Part shown: in pieces, positions 1-7,870 of the stretch
Position numbering within the stretch: the stretch's first letter is position 1
How the letters are laid out: every line of letters begins with the position of its first letter
From: DASTFP01 sp963744345
Lineage (GTDB): Bacteria > Verrucomicrobiota > Verrucomicrobiia > Chthoniobacterales > Terrimicrobiaceae
Direction: 5' to 3'
NCBI GenBank assembly: GCA_963744345.1
Contig: CAVUTD010000014.1
Coordinates: forward strand, 62,001-126,000
DNA: 64,000 bases
Made by a program: the position numbers and the translations under genes
The notes under the pieces: model-generated
What the model was told of the DNA's origin: nothing
Database searches by the model: none
The model's input: the letters and a program-made list of their open reading frames with translations, nothing else

Positions 1-494
1 CTCATCTTGAATTCTAAAAGCTTCCTATATTGCTCAGCGGCTTCCGCATAACGCTTGGTCTGCGAAAGCGTGTCACCATAAAGTTCCAAAACCTTGCGGG
101 AGCGATTGCTTTTGGGATGAGCCTTAAGGAAATTCTCGAACGCTGTCGCTGCGCTCTCCCAATTGTCGCTAAAGACGTAGCCGAGGCCCAAAAAGTAGCG
201 AAAGCCCTCCACTCTGGCCTGGATCTGCTGGTCCTTCGACTCGCCAAGCCGATGCGCTACCAATTCCTCCAGCAGTGGAATCGCTTCGACATACTTTTGG
301 GATCCCACCATAAAGGCCGCCTGCTTCTCCAGTTCCCCCGAGGGCAGCTGTGAAAGATCCGAAGACGCCTGTTCCTGAGCCGAAAGATTCGCCGTCAGGA
401 AAATCCAAAACAAAGCCCACCGCGCATTCCGGAATCGCGAAACTACTGCGTCGCAGAAAGAGACAAATTCTCGAGTAAGATAGTTGCTTTGCAA
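1..494 (-). CDS. Secreted TPR-repeat protein, C-terminus cut by window edge
   Basis: A continuous reading frame on the minus strand runs off the left edge. It has a basic stretch (RFRNAR), a hydrophobic segment (WALFWIFLTANLSA) and a likely cleavage before QEQAS, so the protein is probably exported. The rest is helical with tetratricopeptide-like spacing: positions such as QAAFMVGSQKYVEAIPLLEE and, further on, YGDTLSQTKRYAEAAEQYRK are classic TPR helix pairs. TPR domains scaffold protein-protein contacts; the partner is unknown. There is no ATG in frame; the start placed here is a TTG at 494, and the start could lie a few codons either side (an AGGAG lies just upstream, nearer a CTG at 503). 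The next gene on the same strand (GH39) ends about 310 bases upstream, so it is probably a separate unit. Confidence 0.6.
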   Translation of the reverse strand, partial: MQSNYLTREFVSFCDAVVSRFRNARWALFWIFLTANLSAQEQASSDLSQLPSGELEKQAAFMVGSQKYVEAIPLLEELVAHRLGESKDQQIQARVEGFRYFLGLGYVFSDNWESAATAFENFLKAHPKSNRSRKVLELYGDTLSQTKRYAEAAEQYRKLLEFKM

Positions 495-803
495 GGGGAT
501 CAGGAAAGCTCCTAAGTAGATTCTATTCAATAGAAACAGTTTTGATATTTTTTCAACAGTAAAGTAGCCTTCTCGTTTGTGGGTTTGTTCTTGAATTCAA
601 TGTCGACTGCCGTGTTCGTGGGGCGGCGGATTTGTGCACGTGTTTGTGCTCAACATCGGGTTAATTTTCGCTGGCTCGCTCCCAGTTCGCACCCGCCAGG
701 TGAAGGGTCGAGGCGACGTATCGTAGCGATTTGGCTCTGCCTGGCTGCTGATCGCCGCTAGCCGCTCGGTAGCCAAGCTACCAGGAAGGAGCGGAGCAAT
801 TGT
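495..803. other. Intergenic region upstream of the TPR gene
   Basis: No convincing gene here; the only open frame (579-761, +) has no family resemblance and no ribosome site. On the minus strand the AT-rich stretch around 520-565 contains TTGAAA, an 18-base gap and TATTGA, which could be a weak promoter for the TPR gene; this is a guess from spacing only. Confidence 0.4.
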
Positions 804-2465
804 TCACTCGATTTCGCGAATGAGCGCGACGGCCCAAGGCAAAAGGTTCAACTTCAAGCTGAGCATCCCCTTTTTATCGGTAGTCGCAATCTGGCGATGG
901 GTAGCCCACGCAAATTCTCGCAGCAGCGAGATCTGATCAGGGGTGGGGGAAGGAGGGCTTCCCATGGACTGCCATTGACGCAGAGCAAAACCGTGCGCCG
1001 CATCGACTGTTTCAATCAGGAAAGCGGCGTTTGGCGGAAGGTCCTGAATTTCGATATCGCGACAGACGGGAGATCCCGCCGCAAGAGTCTGCTCTGCGAC
1101 CGCTAGGATGCCGGCGAAGGGCGGCGCGTCCGAGTGTTCTGCAGGAAAGTGATAAATAATAGCCCGCAGCCGCCCACCGCTTCTCGTTCGCGTGGCAAGA
1201 AAGCCGTCGGTTCGAAAAACCTCCTCTTCCCCAAGTTGATTGAGGAATCGATAGGCGTGAAAGGCGGGTTTGACGATTCCCTGGTAGTTGATCAGTCCGA
1301 AGCCTCCATGGAAAGCAGTGTCGCCGGCGCCATGTTCCTCAAAAACATCCGTGAATGTCCAATAAGTCAGAGAATCGACGAGGCCTGAAGCTTCAATATT
1401 AGTCTTGATGATATAGGCGGCCGCTTGGGGAAAATCATGGGTGAAGTCACGCGCGGAGGGGCTGGTGCTCCATTCGGTAAGGTGAATTTCCGCAGAAGGG
1501 AACGCGCTTTGAGCAACAATCTGTCGCAACCACTGGATATCTCTGAGGATCGAGTCGGCTGGGCGCGTGCGAATTCGATCGACTTCATGTCCAAAGGGGA
1601 TGTCGGTCGGATAGGGGTGTGCTGAAACAAAGTCGACCGGCAGCCTTTCACGTTCGCAAAAGGCCAGGAATTCCTGGATCCACACCCCCTGCCACTCAGC
1701 ATCGGCCAAATTCTTGAGTTGACCGGTCAGAGATTTCTCGCCCGCCTCGATCTCGCCTTTAAAGCGGTCATCCGGAACGAAGTTGCTCGTCGCTGGCCCA
1801 CCGACTTTCAAGTTGGGATCAATGGATTTAACCGTCGTGGCGGTCGCCCGATACAACTCAAAGTACTTGCTCCTGGTCGAGTTGAAAAAGAACCAAAGGT
1901 TTGGCTCGTTCCAGACCTCGAAGTACCATTGTCGAACTTCGTTCGCTCCGTATCGTTGAAGGAAGTGCTTGATGAGTCTGTCCACGAGGATGCACCAGTC
2001 GCCGTAATGCTCCGGCGGCGTAACATGCGCCTGCCACCAGAAGCATCGAACATCCGACTCGCCGGCCAAATCCTTCGGGAAAAAGCCTAACTCGACGAAT
2101 GGACGCACCCCGCAGGCGAGCAGTGCGTCAGTCAAGTCGTCAATGTACTGCCAGTTAAAGACCAGCGCACCATTCTGGCGGCGGCATACGAACATGTCAT
2201 CGTGCAGCAGACCGTGGAACCGCAAGTAACGAAATCCACAATCCTTCGAAACAAGCTGCAAATGTTCTCTCCACCCAGCACGCAGACCTTCGTTGGCGCG
2301 CCCCGCCGCTGAACAGAAGTTCCAGTAGGGCAGGAGAGCGGTTGATCTTCCCTTCGCAGAGAACTGGATCTTTGCCTCACCTCGAGTCGAAGGCGCTCGG
2401 CGGCTCGGCCCGTCGTGGTTGGCTACAGAACCTGGCTCCATTTCGAGAACGGGAGTATTTGACAT
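804..2465 (-). CDS. Glycoside hydrolase family 39-type (beta-xylosidase-like)
   Basis: Predicted retaining glycosidase of clan GH-A, GH39 type; family members cleave beta-xylosides or related beta-glycosides. From the ATG at 2465, the core starts near residue 50 with NEGLRAGWREHLQLVSKDCG and FRYLRFHGLLHDDM, a hallmark of XynB-like proteins. The likely acid/base is Glu187 in EVWNEPN and the likely nucleophile Glu331 in HLTEWSTSP, both at the expected places of the TIM barrel. A beta-rich tail follows, as in GH39. No clear signal peptide, so it may act in the cytoplasm. A GTG at 2495 would add ten residues (MCKLFSQLSE); neither start has a strong ribosome site. It is divergent from the GntR/LacI regulator at 2851, which is probably its regulator. 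The exact substrate cannot be read from sequence. Confidence 0.88.
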   Translation of the reverse strand: MSNTPVLEMEPGSVANHDGPSRRAPSTRGEAKIQFSAKGRSTALLPYWNFCSAAGRANEGLRAGWREHLQLVSKDCGFRYLRFHGLLHDDMFVCRRQNGALVFNWQYIDDLTDALLACGVRPFVELGFFPKDLAGESDVRCFWWQAHVTPPEHYGDWCILVDRLIKHFLQRYGANEVRQWYFEVWNEPNLWFFFNSTRSKYFELYRATATTVKSIDPNLKVGGPATSNFVPDDRFKGEIEAGEKSLTGQLKNLADAEWQGVWIQEFLAFCERERLPVDFVSAHPYPTDIPFGHEVDRIRTRPADSILRDIQWLRQIVAQSAFPSAEIHLTEWSTSPSARDFTHDFPQAAAYIIKTNIEASGLVDSLTYWTFTDVFEEHGAGDTAFHGGFGLINYQGIVKPAFHAYRFLNQLGEEEVFRTDGFLATRTRSGGRLRAIIYHFPAEHSDAPPFAGILAVAEQTLAAGSPVCRDIEIQDLPPNAAFLIETVDAAHGFALRQWQSMGSPPSPTPDQISLLREFAWATHRQIATTDKKGMLSLKLNLLPWAVALIREIE

Positions 2466-2850
2466 CTCGCTGAGCTGACTAAACAGTTTGCACACCTGTC
2501 AAACATAAAAAGTCCCATCGCTACCGAAATTTGCATCGCATTTGTAGCGGGGCCAAATCCGGCTGGATGAAGAACGCGAGTTTATGAGAAACCGGCTCTG
2601 AAGGAACCTCGACCTTGCGACATATAGATTCAGGAGCGGTATTTTGCACAGGGTGCCTTTTTTCTGCAGAGAGTTTTGCTTTACCTTTGCAAACGTTCAG
2701 CGAAGATAACGTATAGACTTTGATGCTGTTGCATGGCGATGCTTGGCGACGCTCCCCCAACTATGATCCGAAAATTTGATGCGAGGCGGGCGACGCGCTC
2801 CAGTTTTCTCCCGCGATTCGATTTTGAGCACATTAACTGTTTCATGAGCC
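2466..2850. promoter_or_regulatory. Divergent intergenic region between GH39 gene and regulator
   Basis: About 385 bases separate two divergent genes, so both promoters and the operator should be here. No convincing gene: an open frame on the minus strand (2521-2760) has no recognisable features. The best operator candidate is described separately at 2687-2702. Confidence 0.5.
2687..2702. promoter_or_regulatory. Candidate LacI-type operator half-palindrome
   Basis: The 16 bases TTGCAAACGTTCAGCG are an imperfect palindrome around a central CG (GCAAACG facing CGTTCAGC), resembling the central CG operators bound by LacI/GalR-type proteins. A second looser copy (ATAACGTATA) begins near 2707. However the neighbouring regulator uses a GntR-type DNA-binding domain, whose operators differ, so this assignment is weak. 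Confidence 0.25.
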
Positions 2851-4122
2851 ATGGCGTTAGAAAAGACTGATACGCTCGGGATCATCAACAACAGTCCTCG
2901 CGCGCGGGCGATTCGTCATATTCAGGAATGGATTACTGACGGCCGTTTGGCCCCCGGCTCCCGATTGCCTTCTGAAATGCGGCTGGCCACCAAGCTCAAT
3001 GTGTCCCGGACGACTGTGCGCCTGGCCTTGGAGGACTTGGAGCGGCAGGACATGATCCATTCAGAGAACCGGCGACGCATCGTCAATGGAACCGTCAAGC
3101 CAAAGAAGACCTTCTTGTCGGATGCCATCGCTCTGATCATGGAACCGCCCGCACAGCATGAGTTCTCTGAGAAGATGCACAACACGTGGCACATCAATTT
3201 TATTCACGCGGGAGCTGTTCATGCGGTGCGCATGGCGGGCTACGATGCCCTGACCGTGCATCCTAAGCGCATTGCCGGTGATTTGCTTCAACGCCTGATT
3301 ATGGAGCGCCCGGGCGGGGCCATTGTTTTGTGTGGCGTCGTGCAGGATAAGTCAGGCGAGCACATCGGGAGAGCACTTCGGGAAGGCAACATTCCGTTTG
3401 TGATTTACGGCGACATGGGGCTCGCGAGGGATAACCCCAGTTTTGCCTCGGAGATCGACGCGGTAACTTCCGATCATGAAGCGGGTTCTTACGCGCTGAC
3501 GAAGTGGCTGATTAGCCAAGGCCGTAAGCGCATTCTTCGCTTTTGGCAGCTTGCGATCGGCGGCCCTTCCGAAGTTCAACCGTGGCTGGCCCAGCGGAAT
3601 GCGGGCTATGAACGGGCGATGCGCGAAAGCGGCCTCGAACCCTTGCCCGCAGTCGAGATTTTTGATCCGGGGTATCACAATTTCAACAACACAGAGGAGG
3701 ACTTTAAACTCCAATCTCGCCTTATGGCGGGCTATCTTGTCGAGCACCTCCATGGCCCAAATGCCATTGAGGCGATTATGGCGCCGAGCGATGCAATCGT
3801 GGGCCATCTTTGCGCCGCCCTGCGTGTGCATGGCAAACAGCCAAATCGCGATGTTCTCCTCGTCGGATACGACAACATGTGGGAGGACATGGAGACAAAA
3901 CAATGGGAGCCGCTAGGTCCCGTGGCTACGGTGGATAAGAAAAATTTAGCGATCGGGGCCGAATTGATGGGTTTGCTGAAAGAGCGGATGAGCGGACAGC
4001 TCTTTGAGAAAGGACAACGGCGCACCGTGGCACCCGAGCTCGTCATTCGCCCCTCGGCCTATCCCGGCTTGGGAGCAAGGCAGTCGCTCACCAAACCTCT
4101 TCGCGGAGAACCGGTCGCTTAG
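2851..4122 (+). CDS. GntR-type HTH / LacI-type sensor transcriptional regulator
   Basis: Transcription factor with a GntR winged helix-turn-helix at about residues 12-75 (AIRHIQEWITDGRLAPGSRL, PSE, VSRTTVRLALEDLE) fused to a C-terminal periplasmic-binding-protein fold (about 90-400) such as LacI/GalR proteins use to sense sugars. This combination is known from AraR of Bacillus and is abundant in Verrucomicrobia, where many paralogues sit beside glycosidases. In the sensor part GAIVLCG, GYDNM and the SDAIVGHL segment match the ligand-binding fold. It is divergent from the GH39 gene and probably controls it, responding to a sugar released by that enzyme. The start ATG at 2851 has no clear ribosome site. 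It converges with the cassette D gene, only six bases apart. Confidence 0.88.
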   Translation: MALEKTDTLGIINNSPRARAIRHIQEWITDGRLAPGSRLPSEMRLATKLNVSRTTVRLALEDLERQDMIHSENRRRIVNGTVKPKKTFLSDAIALIMEPPAQHEFSEKMHNTWHINFIHAGAVHAVRMAGYDALTVHPKRIAGDLLQRLIMERPGGAIVLCGVVQDKSGEHIGRALREGNIPFVIYGDMGLARDNPSFASEIDAVTSDHEAGSYALTKWLISQGRKRILRFWQLAIGGPSEVQPWLAQRNAGYERAMRESGLEPLPAVEIFDPGYHNFNNTEEDFKLQSRLMAGYLVEHLHGPNAIEAIMAPSDAIVGHLCAALRVHGKQPNRDVLLVGYDNMWEDMETKQWEPLGPVATVDKKNLAIGAELMGLLKERMSGQLFEKGQRRTVAPELVIRPSAYPGLGARQSLTKPLRGEPVA

Positions 4123-4128
4123 GATACC

Positions 4129-4815
4129 CTAGAGGCGCTCAACTTTCGCCTGTCCCGTATCGCGCAGAATGACGATGTCGTAGTAGTTGGCGGGCTGACC
4201 AGCAATCTGCCGACCCGTGTAGGTAATCCCAGATCCTCTCAAATCTTCGGCGGCCTCCACCAAACGAAGTCGGAGAAATTTTCCACCGACCAACGTTCCA
4301 TCTGGCTGAAAAATCTGCGCTCGAACCTCGGACGTCGATGTCAGATCCAGGAAGGTTCCTCGAAAAGGAAACGCACTGGGCAGATCGCTGTCAGCGACCT
4401 TGATGAGGGAGTTAGCAATGGTCACGAAATTATCCGGCGATTGCGTGGGATCGAAACGGATGCCCTCCGGCAAAAGGCGCCAAGGCGCTACCGATTTCCA
4501 TGCCCCAAAGGTTCCATCATCGTTTCGCGCAAGCTCGAAAAGGGAGTATGCCGAATATCTCGCGAGGCCCGCGGATTTAATGACGACGGCTGTGAAAGCT
4601 TGCCGCGAAATAGAATTTTGCCGCGCACTTGCCAAGAGGTCGGCCATCCGATTGCCGGCCACCGTCAAGGCATTAGCCCTGATCGGAGAGAGAGAACCCA
4701 TTGTGAGACCAGCGAGCGCCGAGAGAATGGCAATTACTGCCAGAAGCTCGATCAGGGAATACCCGCGAGGCGCTCTATGCACGTGTGAGAGGGATGGTCT
4801 AACCATGCTCAGCAT
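4129..4815 (-). CDS. Verru_Chthon cassette protein D (pseudopilin-like)
   Basis: Type IV pilin/pseudopilin-like protein. Residues 18-40 carry the prepilin processing signal, G followed by YSLIELLAVIAILSALAG, with the conserved Glu at +5 and a hydrophobic helix; prepilin peptidase would cut after the Gly. The following LSPIRANALTVAGNRMADLL and ARQNSISRQ are the typical D-type continuation of the helix into a GspH-like domain. This, with the B, C and A genes divergent from it, forms the four-part set called the Verru_Chthon cassette. The function of these cassettes is not established; a pseudopilus-like assembly at the envelope is an inference. 228 residues. It converges with the regulator gene. 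Confidence 0.82.
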   Translation of the reverse strand: MLSMVRPSLSHVHRAPRGYSLIELLAVIAILSALAGLTMGSLSPIRANALTVAGNRMADLLASARQNSISRQAFTAVVIKSAGLARYSAYSLFELARNDDGTFGAWKSVAPWRLLPEGIRFDPTQSPDNFVTIANSLIKVADSDLPSAFPFRGTFLDLTSTSEVRAQIFQPDGTLVGGKFLRLRLVEAAEDLRGSGITYTGRQIAGQPANYYDIVILRDTGQAKVERL

Positions 4816-5389
4816 TTGGGGGCAGCTAAAAATGAAGGATTTCTACGGAAAATGCAAGAAAAGTTTTGCCTGTATCGTTTTTGTTTTCGTCCATTGAAGC
4901 TCGCTTGTAGAAAAAGTCCTTCGGTCCTAGGCTGGAGCCCGGACAGCCGCCCTTCGCTTACTTGTAAATCTTCAATGCGAAACGAGAGGAGAACAAATGC
5001 CGCCCCCGTATCTAGCGGGTTCTGGCACGCAGAATCCTTGATCCGCGGTTGATCTGAAACGCACTTTAAGGGAAAAAGTTGCAGGCTTAAACTAAGAGGC
5101 GAACTGCGACAGAAAGGCTAGCAAGGCTTTTTACGTCTTGAACCAGACAAGTTGCGTAACCGCCCAAAATAAGCATCAAATAAACAAGTCGAGCCGGTAT
5201 GATATAAATCGCTCTTTACAAGGAATTCTTGCCTCCTACATTATGAGCTTGAATTTAGTTGTGTTGCACGGAACCACCCCTCCAGTTGCTTCCGAAACAG
5301 GGCGGAGCAGCCGCACGACCAGGCGCTCAAGCATTCGGGAGACCAGAAACATTTTCCCCTCCCGACCCGCTCAGACCTCTAGGGGGAGC
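4816..5389. promoter_or_regulatory. Divergent intergenic region of the pseudopilin cassette
   Basis: About 575 bases between cassette D (minus) and B (plus). Frames here (e.g. 4816-5052 +) show no family features. If B starts at an earlier in-frame codon (5138 or 5243) part of this is coding, but those residues look like random translation. An extended -10-like TG-A-TATAAA lies at 5200-5208. Confidence 0.45.
5198..5209 (+). promoter_or_regulatory. Possible extended -10 promoter element for cassette B-C-A
   Basis: TATGATATAAAT contains both TATGAT (5198-5203) and TG-A-TATAAA (5200-5208), an extended -10. No good -35 is present 17 bases upstream (ATCAAA or ATAAAC), so the prediction rests on the -10 alone. 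Confidence 0.3.
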
Positions 5390-5794
5390 ATGGCGAAGTC
5401 CGGTTTCACGCTGGTCGAAGTGGTTATTGCGGTAGGTTTAGTGGCCTTCGTGCTGACCGCCATCTTGGGATTGGCCGTGATCGCCTCCAACGAAACAAAA
5501 AACGCGGACCTCAAGGCACGTTTAGCCTGGATCACAGAACGAGTTACCTCCGAGCTTCAAAGTCAGCAATTCTCCTCAGCTTTGGCAAACTTGCCAGCGA
5601 CCAACTATTGGGACTATTCAGGCTTGGCCGTTACCAATCTGATTGACGCCTATTTTGTTTGTGAGGTGACTAATGTAACACCCGCTGCCGGCTCGACCAA
5701 TAACCTTGCTCTGCTGCAAATGAGGACGCGCTGGCCCTCCCCTCAACTGACTTCGACGAATGTCTGCGTCATCTCGCTTTTCAATTACCAATAG
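5390..5794 (+). CDS. Verru_Chthon cassette protein B (pseudopilin-like)
   Basis: Pseudopilin-like protein of 134 residues from the ATG at 5390. It begins MAKSG then FTLVEVVIAVGLVAFVLTAI: the classic prepilin site G/FTLVE with Glu at +5 and a hydrophobic helix that anchors the subunit before and after processing. The C-terminal part is short and beta-like, ending in VCVISLFNYQ. A purine run AGGGGGAG sits immediately before the ATG, closer than usual. The frame is open back to 5138 (also an ATG at 5243); a longer N-terminal extension cannot be excluded but looks non-coding. Its 3' end overlaps the C gene by 35 bases, so B, C and A are one transcription unit and probably one assembly. Confidence 0.8.
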   Translation: MAKSGFTLVEVVIAVGLVAFVLTAILGLAVIASNETKNADLKARLAWITERVTSELQSQQFSSALANLPATNYWDYSGLAVTNLIDAYFVCEVTNVTPAAGSTNNLALLQMRTRWPSPQLTSTNVCVISLFNYQ

Positions 5795-6680
5795 GAGGGA
5801 AAGGCTCGCAGGTTTCTCTCTTTTGGAACTTCTTGTTGCCACCGCAGTGTTCGTCTCGCTGGCTCTTATATTGGTTTCAATCGCTTCTTCGCTTTCTTCT
5901 TTCTGGCAGTTGGGGATTGCTCACAACGAACGTCGCTCTTCGGCTCTTTCCGCATTTTCCCGCATGGCACGCGACTTGCGTTTCGCTGCGCTTCCTCCCG
6001 ATCCCTTCGCGACGAACTACCAGTTCGTGATCAATCCGGCGAACGTCGGAGGCAACTACCGCCTTCCGCAGGCGGTTTTTTGGCAAGCGCCCGTGGCGAG
6101 CGACCGGAGCCGCGGGAACCTCGCCCTGGTGGGATACTTTGTGCAATGGGTCAATGAGGCCCAAGGTCCGGTGCCGAAACTTTGCCGGCTGCTGGTCGAT
6201 TCGAATTACTCGATGCAGAAACCTTCCGATTATGTGTCTGATGCGCTCATCGCAAGCAACGCTCCGGCGACGAAGACCGCCAGTTATCTCGGGCAATTGG
6301 CAGAAAACGTCCTTGGCTTGTGGATGCGGCCGCTCGATCAGGATAAAAATCCTATTCTCAGTGACGCGAAGGCTCAGACTTTTCCCAACGGTGAGTTTGA
6401 TTCCATCCGCGGCTACACGTTGGCAGTCACCAACGGCTCCGGCGCGCCGGTGACGAGGGTCTTTGCCCCAGCCTTGCCCGCAAGCCTGGAGGTGGCCCTG
6501 ATCACCGTGGATGCTCGGACCGCAAAGCGACTTACCGGTCGGGCCAGTGAGAAGCCGAGCACGACGAGTGGCGATATGTGGGCTGACGTCAACATTTTTT
6601 ACGACAACCTCCCTCCGGACGTAAGGCAGGGCGCGCGCATCTATAGCACGGTCATCGACCTCCACAGCGCTCCTCGGTGA
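5760..6680 (+). CDS. Verru_Chthon cassette protein C (pseudopilin-like)
   Basis: 306 residues. Residues 18-42 contain the prepilin signal AG then FSLLELLVATAVFVSLALIL, with Glu at +5. The large C-terminal part (MARDLRFAALPPD, a VEVALITVDARTAKRL-like strand near residue 240) is like a minor pseudopilin (GspJ type) globular domain, consistent with cassette C. Starts inside the end of B and ends 4 bases into A (ATGA), so translation is coupled. By analogy with type II secretion minor pseudopilins the protein would sit in the inner membrane and project into the periplasm; its actual role is unknown. Confidence 0.82.
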   Translation: MSASSRFSITNRRERLAGFSLLELLVATAVFVSLALILVSIASSLSSFWQLGIAHNERRSSALSAFSRMARDLRFAALPPDPFATNYQFVINPANVGGNYRLPQAVFWQAPVASDRSRGNLALVGYFVQWVNEAQGPVPKLCRLLVDSNYSMQKPSDYVSDALIASNAPATKTASYLGQLAENVLGLWMRPLDQDKNPILSDAKAQTFPNGEFDSIRGYTLAVTNGSGAPVTRVFAPALPASLEVALITVDARTAKRLTGRASEKPSTTSGDMWADVNIFYDNLPPDVRQGARIYSTVIDLHSAPR

Positions 6681-7870
6681 TTGGGATGAAATCCTCTTCC
6701 AAAATGGCTATGTCTAAACGCCTGGGATCTGCCCTGGTGATGACGCTTGTCATTGTGGTGCTTATTACAGTCGTCACTGTCGGCTATCTCGCGAGCGTGA
6801 TGCTGGAGACAAAGACGGCTGGTGCAGGCCTCGATCAAGAGAGGGCTTATGGCATCGCCATGATTGGTGTGCATGAGGCGATGTCGAAGGTGCGCGACGC
6901 GCTGGGACCGTGGGATGATCCCTATCGGAATTTCGCCACCAATGCGCCGACGTTTTATTGGTCGCTGTCGCCGGGACGCATCGCACGATGGTCGTATTCG
7001 AGCGCGACTCCCACGAATTTCGCGCTCTTCTCCGAATCCAGCGGAACAAATCTTGTCAACCTCAATCGCGCTTTGGCCGACGGAAGTTATCCGATCATCG
7101 GGGGGGCCAGTCCTCCCGATGTCTCGGTCAAATGGATCAATGTCTTGCGCGACCCCTCTCAGAATGCCGGCCCAACCAATGCAATCATCGGCCGCTACGC
7201 TTATTGGGTTGATGACGAAGGGGCCAAGATCAACATCAACACGGCCGATGGCACGGAAAAATACACGACCAATTCCCTGGGAATCGGTTCACCCAACGAG
7301 GTGAGCCTTGAGGTGCTCTTTAGCGGAACCAACGGGCAAGTTCCTGCAAGAGAAATTGTCCAGCTTGCACGCAGCAGAGCCTTTTTCTCTCCGAGAGACA
7401 TTGTCAGTGCGACGAACGTCAGCTCCGACGTCTACACCAACAACGTATTTGCGCTGACAACGTTCAGCCGAAGCCCCGATCTCAATATTTTCGGCCAGCC
7501 GAAAATGGCTGTCATCCCACTCTTAGGCGGTCCGGGCGGGGACGCCACGAACATGGTGATCAACGGGATTACACTGCGACCTGTGCAGGAGATATATCCC
7601 ACTCCTTTGCAGCTACCGGTGTACGGGGTTCCCAACCCGGTGACAAGCAAAGTGGAGTACCTCTTCGTGGCCCCTGGCATTTCGTGCAGAGCAGGGGCGC
7701 TTTACCTTGGGGCGTGCGAATGGCTTCGACCAGGGAGCCTGGTTTTATACGTGGGATGGTTACTGTTACAACAATGGACAGATGCTGGCCAACTATCTCG
7801 CGGGGACCAATTCCGCCGGCCAACTCTTGAGTTGGCCCGTTTTCCCTGGTTCATCGACGGCTGGGTTTAA
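6677..7870 (+). CDS. Verru_Chthon cassette protein A, N-terminal part (frameshifted)
   Basis: N-terminal part of the large fourth cassette protein. It starts with a basic leader and a membrane helix, GSALVMTLVIVVLITVVTVG, which is like GspK/PilX-type proteins (no cleavage Gly-Phe pair and no Glu+5). Further on it has GRYAYWVDDEGAKININTAD (about 170-195), a feature shared with GspK-like minor pseudopilins. The sense of this frame ends near 7680: up to VEYLFVAPG it reads well, after that it degenerates to 7870. The frame at 7680-10202 continues the protein, so one extra base lies in about 7671-7682 (a CCCC run and an ATTT run are there). Joined, the protein would be about 1170 residues. Real mutation or sequencing error cannot be told from one sequence. 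Confidence 0.8.
   Translation: MIGMKSSSKMAMSKRLGSALVMTLVIVVLITVVTVGYLASVMLETKTAGAGLDQERAYGIAMIGVHEAMSKVRDALGPWDDPYRNFATNAPTFYWSLSPGRIARWSYSSATPTNFALFSESSGTNLVNLNRALADGSYPIIGGASPPDVSVKWINVLRDPSQNAGPTNAIIGRYAYWVDDEGAKININTADGTEKYTTNSLGIGSPNEVSLEVLFSGTNGQVPAREIVQLARSRAFFSPRDIVSATNVSSDVYTNNVFALTTFSRSPDLNIFGQPKMAVIPLLGGPGGDATNMVINGITLRPVQEIYPTPLQLPVYGVPNPVTSKVEYLFVAPGISCRAGALYLGACEWLRPGSLVLYVGWLLLQQWTDAGQLSRGDQFRRPTLELARFPWFIDGWV

Noticed and set aside
3352..3903. 183-residue minus-strand frame inside the regulator gene
   Set aside because: Antisense of a clearly coding GntR/LacI regulator.
5877..6665. 262-residue minus-strand frame across cassette C
   Set aside because: It has no domain-like pattern and is rich in Arg/His as typical of antisense frames; cassette C on the + strand has the prepilin signature.
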